Shown here in pieces: positions 43,474 to 51,354 of a stretch of DNA of 64,000 nucleotides (position 1 is the stretch's first letter; each line of letters starts with the position of its first letter). Origin of the DNA: UBA8752 sp002336475 (GTDB lineage Bacteria > Bacteroidota > Bacteroidia > Flavobacteriales_D > Sanyastnellaceae). Location of the stretch: the NCBI GenBank assembly GCA_943846755.1, contig OX044365.1:1550001-1614000 (forward strand), read 5' to 3'. The position numbers and the translations under genes were made by a program. The notes below the pieces were generated by a model. That model ran no database searches. It was not told the DNA's origin and was given only the letters and a program-made list of their open reading frames with translations.

Positions 43474-44391
43474 GTGAACAGCGATCGCATTCAAGCGCTC
43501 AGTCGGGCGCTCATCTTTCTCGGGCTCGTCTTTGTGTGCTCTGTGACAGCCTCCGTTCTGGCGGGGCTCGTATCCCCCCTCTTTTTTTCGACAGGCGTAA
43601 GCGTCATACCCGGGGGCGCACTGCCCTCCAGCGACAGCGACTGGTGGCAGTTGCACTTTCAAAACCTCATCAGCCAATCCCTCGGATTTGGCGGGGCCGT
43701 CTTGGTCGCCGCAGCCCTGTGGAAGCGGTCTGTGCCCATAGGACTGAGCACCAACCGCCGTGCCTTGGCGCCATGGGCATTGGTTCTGGTGGTGCTGGCC
43801 ACGCTGTTTTCGTCACCCTTGATGGCCTTGCTCTATGAATGGAACGTGATGGCCATTCCCGAAGGTTCTGTGTTGGAAGCCGCGCTCAAACCCATTGAAG
43901 AGATGCTGGAGAAGGTCACCACCTTCTTGGTCACCGCAGAGGGTTCCCGGCGCATCATCGTGATCATCAGCGTGGCCTTGTTGCCTGCCGTGTTCGAGGA
44001 GCTGGCCTTTCGCGGTGCGCTTCAACCGCTGCTGATTCGGGCTACCGGAAAGCCTTGGGTCGGCATTGCCATCGCCTCTGTGATCTTCAGCGCCATTCAC
44101 TTTCAGTTTTATGGCTTCCTTCCACGCGTATTCCTCGGTGCCCTTTTCGGGTGGTTCGCCTACCGCAGCGGCAGCATTTTACCGGGGATGCTCGCCCACT
44201 TCGTCAACAACGCCTTGGCCGCCCTCACCTTGTGGTATACCGGGAGCATGACCGAAGACCTCTTTGAAGTCGAAACCTGGACCGTTGTGGTCAGCCTCGC
44301 ATTGACCACGGCCATCTTCGTGGCCTATCACAGGTTTATGCCGGCTGTGGTCAGCGACGATCAGGCCCATCCGAAGCACCTCGAAGGCTGA
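43474..44391 (+). CDS. CPBP-family intramembrane metalloprotease
   Basis: The 305-residue protein has about seven hydrophobic segments and the CPBP/Abi motifs: EELAFRGAL (E175, E176), FSAIHFQFYGFLPRVFLGALFGW and HFVNNALAAL. The two glutamates and histidines should hold a catalytic metal in the membrane, as in type II CAAX prenyl proteases. Its substrate is unknown. GTG is the start (43474). The last 41 bases overlap the 3' end of ispD on the opposite strand, so both coding ends are constrained together. Confidence 0.88.
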   Translation: MNSDRIQALSRALIFLGLVFVCSVTASVLAGLVSPLFFSTGVSVIPGGALPSSDSDWWQLHFQNLISQSLGFGGAVLVAAALWKRSVPIGLSTNRRALAPWALVLVVLATLFSSPLMALLYEWNVMAIPEGSVLEAALKPIEEMLEKVTTFLVTAEGSRRIIVIISVALLPAVFEELAFRGALQPLLIRATGKPWVGIAIASVIFSAIHFQFYGFLPRVFLGALFGWFAYRSGSILPGMLAHFVNNALAALTLWYTGSMTEDLFEVETWTVVVSLALTTAIFVAYHRFMPAVVSDDQAHPKHLEG

Positions 44392-45046
44392 GGAAGGCCT
44401 CCGCGCTCAGCAAATCTTCGGGGGTGGTGATCTTGATGTTGTGCAAATCGCCGTCGACCAAGGTCACGGCACTCCCGCCAAACTCCCACACCGACGCATC
44501 GTCTGTAAAATGAGGCTTATAGCCCACTTCATAGGCCACGCGAATGCGGGATAAGGAAAAAACCTGTGGCGTCTGCACCGCCCGCAGGGCTGCGCGGTCC
44601 AGGGGAGCGCTTCCTTGCTCTCCCACTTGACGGATGGTGTCTTTGACCGGGACCACAGGGACCGAAGCACCGCTTTCTTCGGCAGCATCATAACACCTCC
44701 GGATGGTCTCCACTTCTGCAAAGGGACGGACGGCATCGTGGATGCCCACCAAGCCTTCTCCTTCGGGCAATGCCGCCAACCCTTGGCGCACGGAATGGAA
44801 CCGTTCTGCGCCTCCATTGACCACACGGTTCACATGGGCTTCCGGATGGTCTTGCACCACCCTCTCCCAATCGGAATGCAGGCTCTCATGGAGCACCAGC
44901 ACGACATGCAGGTCTGGATAGGCCTGTCTGAACCGGTTGAGGGTGTGCACGATAACCGGCCGGCCCCCAAGCGGCAAAAACTGCTTGGCGACCGGCCGGT
45001 TCATGCGGGTGCCTGTGCCGCCGGCGACGAGAATGAGGTATCGCAT
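44351..45046 (-). CDS. ispD: 2-C-methyl-D-erythritol 4-phosphate cytidylyltransferase
   Basis: The 231-residue nucleotidyltransferase begins with VAGGTGTRMNRPVAKQFLPLGGRPV, the CTP-binding loop with the key Arg and Lys, and has GIHDAVRPF, the AAVPVVPVKDT-like SVPVVPVKDTIRQ and AVQTPQVF. It makes CDP-methylerythritol in the non-mevalonate isoprenoid route. The C terminus reads through 41 bases shared with the convergent CPBP gene. sod lies upstream on the same strand after 16 bp. Confidence 0.94.
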   Translation of the reverse strand: MRYLILVAGGTGTRMNRPVAKQFLPLGGRPVIVHTLNRFRQAYPDLHVVLVLHESLHSDWERVVQDHPEAHVNRVVNGGAERFHSVRQGLAALPEGEGLVGIHDAVRPFAEVETIRRCYDAAEESGASVPVVPVKDTIRQVGEQGSAPLDRAALRAVQTPQVFSLSRIRVAYEVGYKPHFTDDASVWEFGGSAVTLVDGDLHNIKITTPEDLLSAEAFLSLRGASDGPDRR

Positions 45047-45062
45047 GCGGCGGAGCCCCGAA

Positions 45063-45668
45063 TCAGCCGCGTGCAGCGGCGAAACGCTCAGAGATGGCGT
45101 TCCAATCGATCACATTGAAGAACGCCGCGATGTAATCAGGACGGCGGTTCTGGTAGTTCAAGTAGTAAGCGTGCTCCCAAACGTCCAGGCCGAGGATGGG
45201 GCTGCCACCACATCCAACACCTGCCATCAGCGGGTTGTCTTGGTTGGCGGAAGAGCACACCTCCAAGGCGCCGTCTTTGACGCACAGCCAAGCCCAACCG
45301 CTTCCAAAGCGTGTTGCAGCAGCGGCGGCAAAGGCCTCCTTGAATCCATCATAACTGCCAAACGCAGCATCGATGGCCGCTCCGAGGTCGCCAGAAGGCG
45401 CGCCACCACCGTTGGGTGACATGCTCGTCCAGAACATATTGTGGTTGTAGTATCCGCCGCCGTTGTTGCGCACAGCACCGTTGTCGGCGTGCTGGCCGCA
45501 CAGGTCTTCGATGGACTTTCCGGCGAGGTCTGTGCCTTCGACCGCAGCATTCAGCTTGGCCGTGTAACCAGCATGGTGCTTTCCGTGGTGAATTTCCATG
45601 GTGCGCGCATCGATGTGGGGCTCGAGGGCGTCGTAGGCGTAAGGAAGTGCGGGGAGTTCAAAAGACAT
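45063..45668 (-). CDS. sodA: Superoxide dismutase (Fe/Mn family, Mn-type residues)
   Basis: The 201-residue protein has the metal ligands H27 (EIHHGKHH), H76 (NHNMFW) and the Asp and His of LDVWEHAYYLNY. A glycine before the second ligand (GGGYYNH) and glutamine in SANQDNPLM are the pattern of Mn enzymes, in contrast to the iron type that puts glutamine in the first site. Metal use can still be cambialistic in this phylum. No signal peptide is present. A TAAATTCG element lies about 32 bases upstream of the start. Confidence 0.93.
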   Translation of the reverse strand: MSFELPALPYAYDALEPHIDARTMEIHHGKHHAGYTAKLNAAVEGTDLAGKSIEDLCGQHADNGAVRNNGGGYYNHNMFWTSMSPNGGGAPSGDLGAAIDAAFGSYDGFKEAFAAAAATRFGSGWAWLCVKDGALEVCSSANQDNPLMAGVGCGGSPILGLDVWEHAYYLNYQNRRPDYIAAFFNVIDWNAISERFAAARG

Positions 45669-45699
45669 AGAAGTGAAATTGAGGGGTTCTTCGGTATGC

Positions 45700-45707
45700 G
45701 AATTTAG
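45700..45707 (-). promoter_or_regulatory. Candidate -7 element (TAAATTCG) for sod
   Basis: The minus strand reads TAAATTCG about 32 bases before the sod start, overlapping the last codons of the S41 protease gene. The same octamer occurs before pheT at 973-980. No -33 TTG partner is clear. Confidence 0.3.
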
Positions 45708-47371
45708 TCGTTCTGTTCTGGCCTGCTGACCGGCAGGGCCGAGGAGTCTGGCGCCAACAAGTTGGAAATGTCACCAAAGACGCTTTTCGCGGTCAGCCAT
45801 TCGTTGTCCCACCCCAAGGTGGACCTGTGGCCGGCAGACTCTCCCCAAACATTGTGAGCGATGCGCTCTGCAATTCTCTTGCGGGTCAGGTCCTCAGCGC
45901 GGGCCCGCCCTTCTTCAGGGAGGTAGGTTTCGTCAATCAACATGGAAGCACCCAGGTCATCGCCATTGTTGACTTGCTCCAAGAAAGCGGAAACCCCACC
46001 CATGGCCATGAATTCAGAGCGCTTTTCTTCTGTGAGTAGAAATGCGTGCTCCCTGATTCGGCCTGCATAAACCAGCTCCCTGAAAGACGCAGGGTAACTG
46101 CCGGTATCCAAGGGCACAAAAACATCAGGTGCAATGCCCCCGCCTCCAAATACTGTGCGTCCAGACCGGGTCAAAAATGCCAGCGAGTCTACCTGAAATA
46201 CACTGTCCTCTTCGAGGTATTCACCCCGCTCCTCACGCTCGCGCCACTCTTCTTCATAGTCGACCCCGTTGCCATAGGGCCGCTGAATCGATCGGCCACT
46301 GGGCGTGTAGTAACGGGCTACGGTGAGCCTGAGGGCGCCGCGGTCGGCCACCGGAAACTCTTCTTGAACCAAGCCCTTTCCAAAAGTTCGACGTCCAACG
46401 ACAACCCCACGGTCGTGGTCTTGAATCGCGCCCGCAAAAATTTCACTGGCCGAAGCGCTGCCTTCGTCGACCATAATGACCAGCGGCTCCGAGCGGAAGG
46501 CGCCGGGCCGGTCGGTCACGTATTCTCGACGAGGTTGGGCCGTTCCCTCAGTGTAGACCACGAGGTCTCCTTTTTCTAGAAAGTGCTCCACCATAGGTAC
46601 TGCCGCGTGCAGATAACCACCTCCATTGCCCCGCAAATCCAGAACAAAACGCTGTGCTCCAGCATCGCGCATGGCAAAGAGGGCCGCCTCAAACTCCTCG
46701 TGGGTGTTGCGCGCGAAGCGAATGACCTTGAGGTAACCGATGTCTCCGAGGAGCTCAGCGGAAACCACGCTGTGAATGGGTATGCGCCCTCGGCGAATGT
46801 TCACCGCCACTGAATCGCTGGCCGGACGACTGGGACGGTAGAGCCCCAGGCGTACGCTGGTGCCAGCAGGGCCTTTGAGCAGCTCCATGACTTTGGGGTT
46901 GGTCAGCCCCGTGCCTGCAATCACCGAGTCGTCGACTTCAACGATGCGGTCACCCGCCATCACGCCCGCCTGTTCGCTGGGACCTCCAGGGATGGGCGTC
47001 ACCACCATGATGGTGTCATTCTGGAGCAAAAATTCTACGCCAATACCCTCGAAGTTGCCCTCCATCGGCTCAGCCATGGCGGCGAGTTCAGCACTGCTGA
47101 ACCAATCGCTGTGGGGATCCAACTCGTCCAAAATGGCGTCAATCGCCACTTCGGTCAAACGCGATCGGTCCACCGGATCTACATACATACGGTCGATGCG
47201 GTCCAGAACGGAAGACAACACCTGCCCTGTGGGGACATAAGCGGACCCCTGCATGCTCCAAATTGGCTGCTCTCTGTTGAGGCCTCGGCCAAAATACGCG
47301 CCCAACATCAGGGCAACGCCCAAGGCCAAAGGCAGCCAAGCTCGTGGTATGGGAGGGCGTTTAGTGGACAT
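45704..47371 (-). CDS. S41 family C-terminal processing peptidase
   Basis: The 555-residue protein has an N-terminal membrane anchor (WLPLALGVALMLGAYFG), a PDZ domain (GIGVEFLLQNDTIMVVTPI, GGPSEQAGVMAGDRIVEVDD) and the tail-protease core with the catalytic serine around residue 305 in DEGSASASEIFAGAIQDH and lysine in RRTFGKGLVQ. It should cleave C-terminal ends of periplasmic proteins. Similar CtpA/Prc-type enzymes are standard in Bacteroidota. Its start overlaps the end of the dCMP deaminase gene by 11 bases. Confidence 0.94.
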   Translation of the reverse strand: MSTKRPPIPRAWLPLALGVALMLGAYFGRGLNREQPIWSMQGSAYVPTGQVLSSVLDRIDRMYVDPVDRSRLTEVAIDAILDELDPHSDWFSSAELAAMAEPMEGNFEGIGVEFLLQNDTIMVVTPIPGGPSEQAGVMAGDRIVEVDDSVIAGTGLTNPKVMELLKGPAGTSVRLGLYRPSRPASDSVAVNIRRGRIPIHSVVSAELLGDIGYLKVIRFARNTHEEFEAALFAMRDAGAQRFVLDLRGNGGGYLHAAVPMVEHFLEKGDLVVYTEGTAQPRREYVTDRPGAFRSEPLVIMVDEGSASASEIFAGAIQDHDRGVVVGRRTFGKGLVQEEFPVADRGALRLTVARYYTPSGRSIQRPYGNGVDYEEEWREREERGEYLEEDSVFQVDSLAFLTRSGRTVFGGGGIAPDVFVPLDTGSYPASFRELVYAGRIREHAFLLTEEKRSEFMAMGGVSAFLEQVNNGDDLGASMLIDETYLPEEGRARAEDLTRKRIAERIAHNVWGESAGHRSTLGWDNEWLTAKSVFGDISNLLAPDSSALPVSRPEQND

Positions 47372-47816
47372 CTGAGTAACGTACAGTTTCGACCCCCGCT
47401 TGGTTCAAGAACTTCAAACCCGAGTCATCCTTGTAGGCGTCGATGTACACCAAACGGCGGATGCCCACCTGATGGACCAGCTTGGCGCACTCCCGACACG
47501 GAGACAGGGTAATGTAGAGGGTTGCACCCTTGGCAGTATGCGAAGACCGCGCCAGTTTGGTGATGGCGTTGGCCTCGGCATGGAGCACATACCAGTGCGT
47601 ATCGCCTGCTTCGTTTTCGCAGGCATTGGGCATGCCGCTCGGCGTACCGTTGTATCCATCGGAGACAATCATGCCGTCGCGCACGATCAGTGCGCCCACT
47701 TGCTTCCGCTGACAATGAGACAGGGCAGCCCATTCCCGGGCCATCCTCAGATATGCCCTGTCGTAGCGTCTTTGCTTTTCACCATCCACCCAACGAAGGT
47801 AGTTGCCGACCCGCAT
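47361..47816 (-). CDS. dCMP deaminase (ComEB-like)
   Basis: The 151-residue zinc deaminase has the HAEANAI motif with the catalytic glutamate, and SPCRECAK (PCxxC) with the two cysteine ligands; NGTPSGMPNACE is the loop typical of dCMP/ComEB deaminases. It converts dCMP to dUMP for thymidylate synthesis. The gene overlaps the S41 protease start downstream by 11 bases and diverges from the cobalamin adenosyltransferase gene, leaving 50 bp for promoters. Confidence 0.92.
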   Translation of the reverse strand: MRVGNYLRWVDGEKQRRYDRAYLRMAREWAALSHCQRKQVGALIVRDGMIVSDGYNGTPSGMPNACENEAGDTHWYVLHAEANAITKLARSSHTAKGATLYITLSPCRECAKLVHQVGIRRLVYIDAYKDDSGLKFLNQAGVETVRYSDVH

Positions 47817-47829
47817 CCCTGCCCCTGCC

Positions 47830-47862
47830 TTGACATCGGTTGTGTTTCTAGGTGCACCTTTG
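47830..47862 (+). promoter_or_regulatory. Candidate promoter upstream of the cobalamin adenosyltransferase gene
   Basis: CTTGACATC with TTG at 47830-47832, a 22-base gap, then CACCTTTG at 47855-47862 resembles TTG/TAnnTTTG with one mismatch. The layout is close to that before yceD (CTTGACG and TACCTTTG). It ends 4 bases before the ATG at 47867, so the transcript would be almost leaderless. Confidence 0.33.
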
Positions 47863-47866
47863 CAAC

Positions 47867-48424
47867 ATGCGCATCTATACCCGCACCGGAGATGGTGGTG
47901 AGACTTCTTTGTTTGATGGATCTCGGGTCCACAAAGACGACGCCCGAATCGAGGCCTATGGCACCATAGACGAACTCAATGCCTTCATGGGCGCCCTTTT
48001 GGACCACCCTACACTGGCCCCTCAGCAAGAATACTTGCGCAACATCCAAGACCATTTGTTTCGCATTGGCGGCATGTTTGCCGACCCCAACGGACCCCGT
48101 GAGGGACAGCCCAAGGTGGACGCGTCCGATGTGGAGCGCCTGGAGCATTGGATTGATGGCCTCGAGCAAGACCTGCCGCCGCTGCGCCATTTTGTGTTAC
48201 CCGGAGGTTCTCCCGCGGTTTCTGCATGTCATCTGGCCCGAACAGTTTGCCGCAGGTCTGAGCGCCGCGCAGTCGCATTGGACCGTCTTGTTGTGCAGTC
48301 TGCAGATGCCATGCGGTACCTGAACAGACTGAGTGACGCCCTTTTTACCCTCGGCCGTTGGGCGGCACATTCCGAAGGAACAGTGGAAGAAAAGTGGCCC
48401 CGGGACAAGAATTCGGGCTCCTGA
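47867..48424 (+). CDS. Cob(I)yrinic acid a,c-diamide adenosyltransferase (PduO type)
   Basis: The 185-residue protein starts MRIYTRTGDGGETSLFDGSR, the ATP-binding motif of PduO-type ATRs, and has DARIEAYGTIDELNAFMG and the helix CRRSERRAV that completes the active site. It adenosylates cobalamin to the B12 coenzyme form. This fits the methylmalonyl-CoA epimerase at 34692, whose pathway needs adenosylcobalamin. Start at 47867 is preferred over an earlier in-frame ATG at 47852. Confidence 0.93.
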   Translation: MRIYTRTGDGGETSLFDGSRVHKDDARIEAYGTIDELNAFMGALLDHPTLAPQQEYLRNIQDHLFRIGGMFADPNGPREGQPKVDASDVERLEHWIDGLEQDLPPLRHFVLPGGSPAVSACHLARTVCRRSERRAVALDRLVVQSADAMRYLNRLSDALFTLGRWAAHSEGTVEEKWPRDKNSGS

Positions 48425-48455
48425 GGCAAACATTTTGCGCTGAATGCGCGTAAGG

Positions 48456-48486
48456 CTTGCACAGAATTGCGGCTCGGTTACTTTTG
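48456..48486 (+). promoter_or_regulatory. Promoter upstream of the DUF2795 gene
   Basis: CTTG with TTG at 48457-48459, a 19-base gap and TACTTTTG at 48479-48486 is the best match to the Bacteroidota -33/-7 promoter in the window. It leaves a leader of roughly 17 bases before the ATG at 48509. Confidence 0.55.
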
Positions 48487-48508
48487 CCGCGCCCAAATGT
48501 GACACACC

Positions 48509-48730
48509 ATGTATTGGACACTTGAACTTGCCTCCTACCTCGAAGACGCTCCTTGGCCCGCCACAAAGGATGAGCTGATTGACTTCGCCATGCGAACTGG
48601 TGCTCCCCTCGAAGTGGTGGAGAACCTCCAGCACATCGAAGACGATCAAGAGACTTACGATACCATTGAAGACATCTGGCCCGACTACCCGTCGAAAGAA
48701 GACTTCTTCTTCAATGAAGACGAATATTGA
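48509..48730 (+). CDS. DUF2795 family small acidic protein
   Basis: This 73-residue acidic protein (MYWTLELASYLEDAPWPATKD at its start, many Asp/Glu, ending FFFNEDEY) matches DUF2795-type proteins that are very conserved in Bacteroidota and other phyla but have no known function. Phrases such as TKDELIDFAMRTG and VVENLQHIEDD suggest a small helical domain. It has its own promoter and a strong terminator, so it forms a single-gene transcript, which hints at high or independent expression. Confidence 0.9.
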   Translation: MYWTLELASYLEDAPWPATKDELIDFAMRTGAPLEVVENLQHIEDDQETYDTIEDIWPDYPSKEDFFFNEDEY

Positions 48731-48751
48731 CCTTCACTGCACAAAGCAGCG

Positions 48752-48784
48752 AAAGCCGGTTCCCTTAGGAACTGGCTTTTTTTT
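48752..48784 (+). terminator. Rho-independent terminator after the DUF2795 gene
   Basis: AAAGCCGGTTCC pairs with GGAACTGGCTTT (one G-T wobble) around a CTTA loop, followed by a run of eight T residues. It also lies just beyond the 3' end of the aspartate kinase gene on the other strand. Confidence 0.85.
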
Positions 48785-48806
48785 GCCCCAATGTGTCGGT
48801 TTGTGG

Positions 48807-49874
48807 TCAAAAGACCAGCCGGAAACACCCCGAAATGTTGGGGTCGATATCCGCTGAAGACGCCTGACGGTCGGGAAAAACGGCATTCCATTCTGCAACG
48901 GCTTGATCCGGCGCAGCGGTGAGACAGCGCACTTCTTCTTTCCCTGTTGCGTCCGCCCCAAAAGCCCAGAGCGAAGGAAGGTCCGAAGGTGCGTGCCGCT
49001 CTCCAATCACAGTTCCCTCCAACTCCGGACGCTGAAAACTGCGCACCTCCAACGGAATTCCAGCGCGGCGGAGCGGCGCCATTGTCGCGGGATGCAAAAT
49101 TCCTGCTCCGGCCAAGCTCATCCGCTCGGCAGTACCGTGGTCCAGCCTGTCGATTTTTGTGGCCCCAGGCCAGTGCCGGGGGTCGCCCGTCATTACACCC
49201 TCAACGTCTTTCCACACCACGAGACGTTCTGCACTCCAGGCCTCCGCAAACACAGCCCCACTAAAATCCGACCCCTCGCGGCCCAAGGTCGTGGGAGCGC
49301 CGTTGGCGGCCCCTCCTACAAAGCCTTGGGTCACCGCCAATCCCTTACCGATGCCGGTCATGGCACGTCTCACCGCATCGCCGGTAGCCGGCAATTGGAC
49401 CTGTGCCGCGCGGTGCGATGCATCGGTCCGAACGAGTTCCCACGCCGACAACCATTGCGCCGCGAGGCCAATCTGGACCAGATGGGCATGGACAATGCGC
49501 GTGGACAAGCGCTCGCCAAAGCCAACGAGGGCGTCATAGCCCGCTGCATCGGCAGGACCTTTGCCCTTGAGGCCCTCGGCTACCGCCAAAAAGTCAGCCA
49601 CATCAGTTTGGATCAGGTCCTCCGGCAGGCCCAAATCCCGGACCACATTGGCGTGAAACCCCAGCACATCTGCGCACAGAGGCTCCACTGCCACGCCCTC
49701 TGGCAATCCTGTCCAAATTTTCTCCAGTGCATTGGTGGACTTCGCCATGGCGCTGACCACCACCACCGGCTGAACCCCTCGGTTCCACAGACCAAGCACA
49801 ATGCGCCCGACGTTCCGCACTGCTTCCGCATCCCGCACAGAAGCCCCACCGAACTTGTGTACCTCTCGCCTCAT
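48807..49874 (-). CDS. Aspartate kinase with shortened regulatory region
   Basis: The 355-residue kinase has HKFGGASV at the N terminus, FGERLSTRIV, TTLGREGSDFSGAVFAEA, WKDVEGVMTGDPR and GAGILHPATMAPLRRAGIPLEVRSF. These are all catalytic-domain motifs. After that only about 50-60 residues remain, whereas feedback-controlled enzymes have two ACT domains (roughly 130 residues or more). It should phosphorylate aspartate for Lys/Thr/Met synthesis but may lack normal end-product control. The ATG at 49874 overlaps the GNAT stop in an ATGA, so the two are coupled. Confidence 0.88.
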   Translation of the reverse strand: MRREVHKFGGASVRDAEAVRNVGRIVLGLWNRGVQPVVVVSAMAKSTNALEKIWTGLPEGVAVEPLCADVLGFHANVVRDLGLPEDLIQTDVADFLAVAEGLKGKGPADAAGYDALVGFGERLSTRIVHAHLVQIGLAAQWLSAWELVRTDASHRAAQVQLPATGDAVRRAMTGIGKGLAVTQGFVGGAANGAPTTLGREGSDFSGAVFAEAWSAERLVVWKDVEGVMTGDPRHWPGATKIDRLDHGTAERMSLAGAGILHPATMAPLRRAGIPLEVRSFQRPELEGTVIGERHAPSDLPSLWAFGADATGKEEVRCLTAAPDQAVAEWNAVFPDRQASSADIDPNISGCFRLVF

Positions 49875-50365
49875 GATCCTTGGGCCAACCTGCTCAGCGC
49901 GTCTCCTTCCAACCGGCCGTTGAGCCATTCGCTGCTGACTTCTGAATCCAGCGACTTGTAGAATTCAATGGCGGGGGTGTTCCAATCCAGCACCTGCCAT
50001 TGCATGTAAGCACAGCCACGGCGCACAGCCTCAGCGGCCACAGCCTGAAACAGCAGCTTTCCATAGCCTTTTCCCCGCTCGGCTTGGGTGACCACGAGGT
50101 CTTCCAAAAACAGGCAGCGCCCGTTCCAGGTGCTGTATTTCTCATAATGCAGGGCGACGCCCACCACCTCATCCCGGTCGGCAGGCTCCACAACGAGGAG
50201 ACCATAGGCCGGGTTGGGGCCAAAGCCATCTTCCAGCAAAGTGGCTTCGCCAATGTTGACCTGGTCCAAGGCCCGCTCGTATTCTGCCAGTTCGCGAATG
50301 AGGGCATAAGCCTTGGGAATGTCTCCGGCCGTGGCCTGTCTGATTCTACCCGCTGCTCCATTCAT
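49871..50365 (-). CDS. GNAT family N-acetyltransferase
   Basis: The 164-residue protein has the GNAT acetyl-CoA loop VTQAERGKGYGKLLF and the preceding strand CLFLEDLVV, with a final WNTPAIEFYKSLD motif. This is the pattern of diamine/polyamine N-acetyltransferase-like members (SAT group); the substrate is not certain. The methionine at 50365 is chosen, as the sequence TACGTTTG at 50371-50378 on this strand looks like a promoter element; an in-frame ATG at 50386 would lie upstream of it. It is coupled to the aspartate kinase gene. Confidence 0.87.
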   Translation of the reverse strand: MNGAAGRIRQATAGDIPKAYALIRELAEYERALDQVNIGEATLLEDGFGPNPAYGLLVVEPADRDEVVGVALHYEKYSTWNGRCLFLEDLVVTQAERGKGYGKLLFQAVAAEAVRRGCAYMQWQVLDWNTPAIEFYKSLDSEVSSEWLNGRLEGDALSRLAQGS

Positions 50366-50370
50366 GTCTA

Positions 50371-50378
50371 CAAACGTA
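50371..50378 (-). promoter_or_regulatory. Candidate -7 element (TACGTTTG) for the GNAT-aspartate kinase pair
   Basis: TACGTTTG on the minus strand matches TAnnTTTG exactly and lies 6 bases before the start at 50365, in the short divergent gap to cvpA. A TTCG about 19 bases further upstream is a poor -33. If real, the transcript would be nearly leaderless. Confidence 0.3.
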
Positions 50379-50392
50379 GATTGCACAGCAAC

Positions 50393-50896
50393 ATGCCCGA
50401 AGGAATCAGCCCGCTGGATATCATCCTTTCCCTCCCCTTGTTGTGGGGGGCGGTGCGCGGAATCCGGCGTGGCCTCATTCTAGAAGTCACCGGATTGGTG
50501 GCCCTTTTTTTGGGGGCCTATGCTGCCCTGTTTGGTTCCGATGTGGCCGCCGGGTGGCTCGATGCACAATTCGCCATCGGCAAATCCTACCTCGGCATCT
50601 TGGCTTTTGCCGTGACGTTCATCACCGTGGCGGTGGGGGTGCACCTGCTGGGCAGGTTGCTCGAAAAAATGGTGGACATCACTGCACTAAAACCGTTTGA
50701 CAGAATGGCCGGCTTGGTGTTCTCGGTGGGACGGTCTTGGTTGTTTTGGTCCATTCTACTGATGGTCATCCAGGGCTCTATTGGCACCGAATGGCTGCCC
50801 AGCGCTTGGCTTGAAGAGAGCCACCTGTGGCCTTGGTTGGACGCCACAGCCCGCACACTCCTGCCTCTGATTGACCCTTGGGTCCCAGCCTTCTAA
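50393..50896 (+). CDS. cvpA: CvpA family membrane protein
   Basis: The 167-residue protein has four hydrophobic segments and the CvpA motifs SPLDIILSLPLLWGAVRGIRRG and KPFDRMAGLVFSVGRSW. CvpA was named for colicin V production in E. coli; its real role is an envelope function that is not settled. The ATG at 50393 is right for the family. It diverges from the GNAT gene by 27 bp and is followed by a DUF1801 gene two bases after its stop. Confidence 0.88.
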   Translation: MPEGISPLDIILSLPLLWGAVRGIRRGLILEVTGLVALFLGAYAALFGSDVAAGWLDAQFAIGKSYLGILAFAVTFITVAVGVHLLGRLLEKMVDITALKPFDRMAGLVFSVGRSWLFWSILLMVIQGSIGTEWLPSAWLEESHLWPWLDATARTLLPLIDPWVPAF

Positions 50897-50898
50897 TT

Positions 50899-51354
50899 AT
50901 GACAACAGACCACTTCAATACGTTTATGGAGGGCTTGCCTGTTGAACGCAAAGGGCCTGTCGCTGCTTTGATTGACGCGCTGCGTTCGAAGCTGCCCGAA
51001 GGGTTTGCCGAACACTCTGATGGCCGCATGGTCCATTTCTCAGTGCCCTTCTCCCTCTATCCCGACGGATACCATTGCAACCCCAAGTCACCGCTTCCTT
51101 TTGTCTCAGTGGCCTCCACCAAAGGACAAGTGTCCTTGCACCACATGGGGTTGTATGCTCATCCGCCGCTGTTGGAAGCGTTGAAGCGCGATTGGGAATC
51201 GGCCGATTTGGGGAAACTGAACATGGGTAAAGGCTGCGTTCGGTTCAAGCGCATGGCGCAACTCGAGGCGGCCATTCCCACCTTGGTCATGACCTTTGAA
51301 CGGATGACGCCGCAAGCGTGGATCGGTTGTTATGAAGCGGAGGTCAAACGCTAA
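50899..51354 (+). CDS. DUF1801 domain protein (YdhG-like)
   Basis: The 151-residue protein shows the DUF1801 pattern: an N-terminal helix (LPVERKGPVAALIDALRSKLP), the strand MVHFSVPFSLYPDGYHCNPK, FVSVASTKGQVSLHHMGLY and KLNMGKGCVRFKRM. This frataxin-like-fold family has an uncertain function, sometimes described as iron-binding. The ATG at 50899 follows the cvpA stop by two bases. The last 11 bases overlap the stop end of the phospho-sugar mutase gene on the other strand. Confidence 0.85.
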   Translation: MTTDHFNTFMEGLPVERKGPVAALIDALRSKLPEGFAEHSDGRMVHFSVPFSLYPDGYHCNPKSPLPFVSVASTKGQVSLHHMGLYAHPPLLEALKRDWESADLGKLNMGKGCVRFKRMAQLEAAIPTLVMTFERMTPQAWIGCYEAEVKR

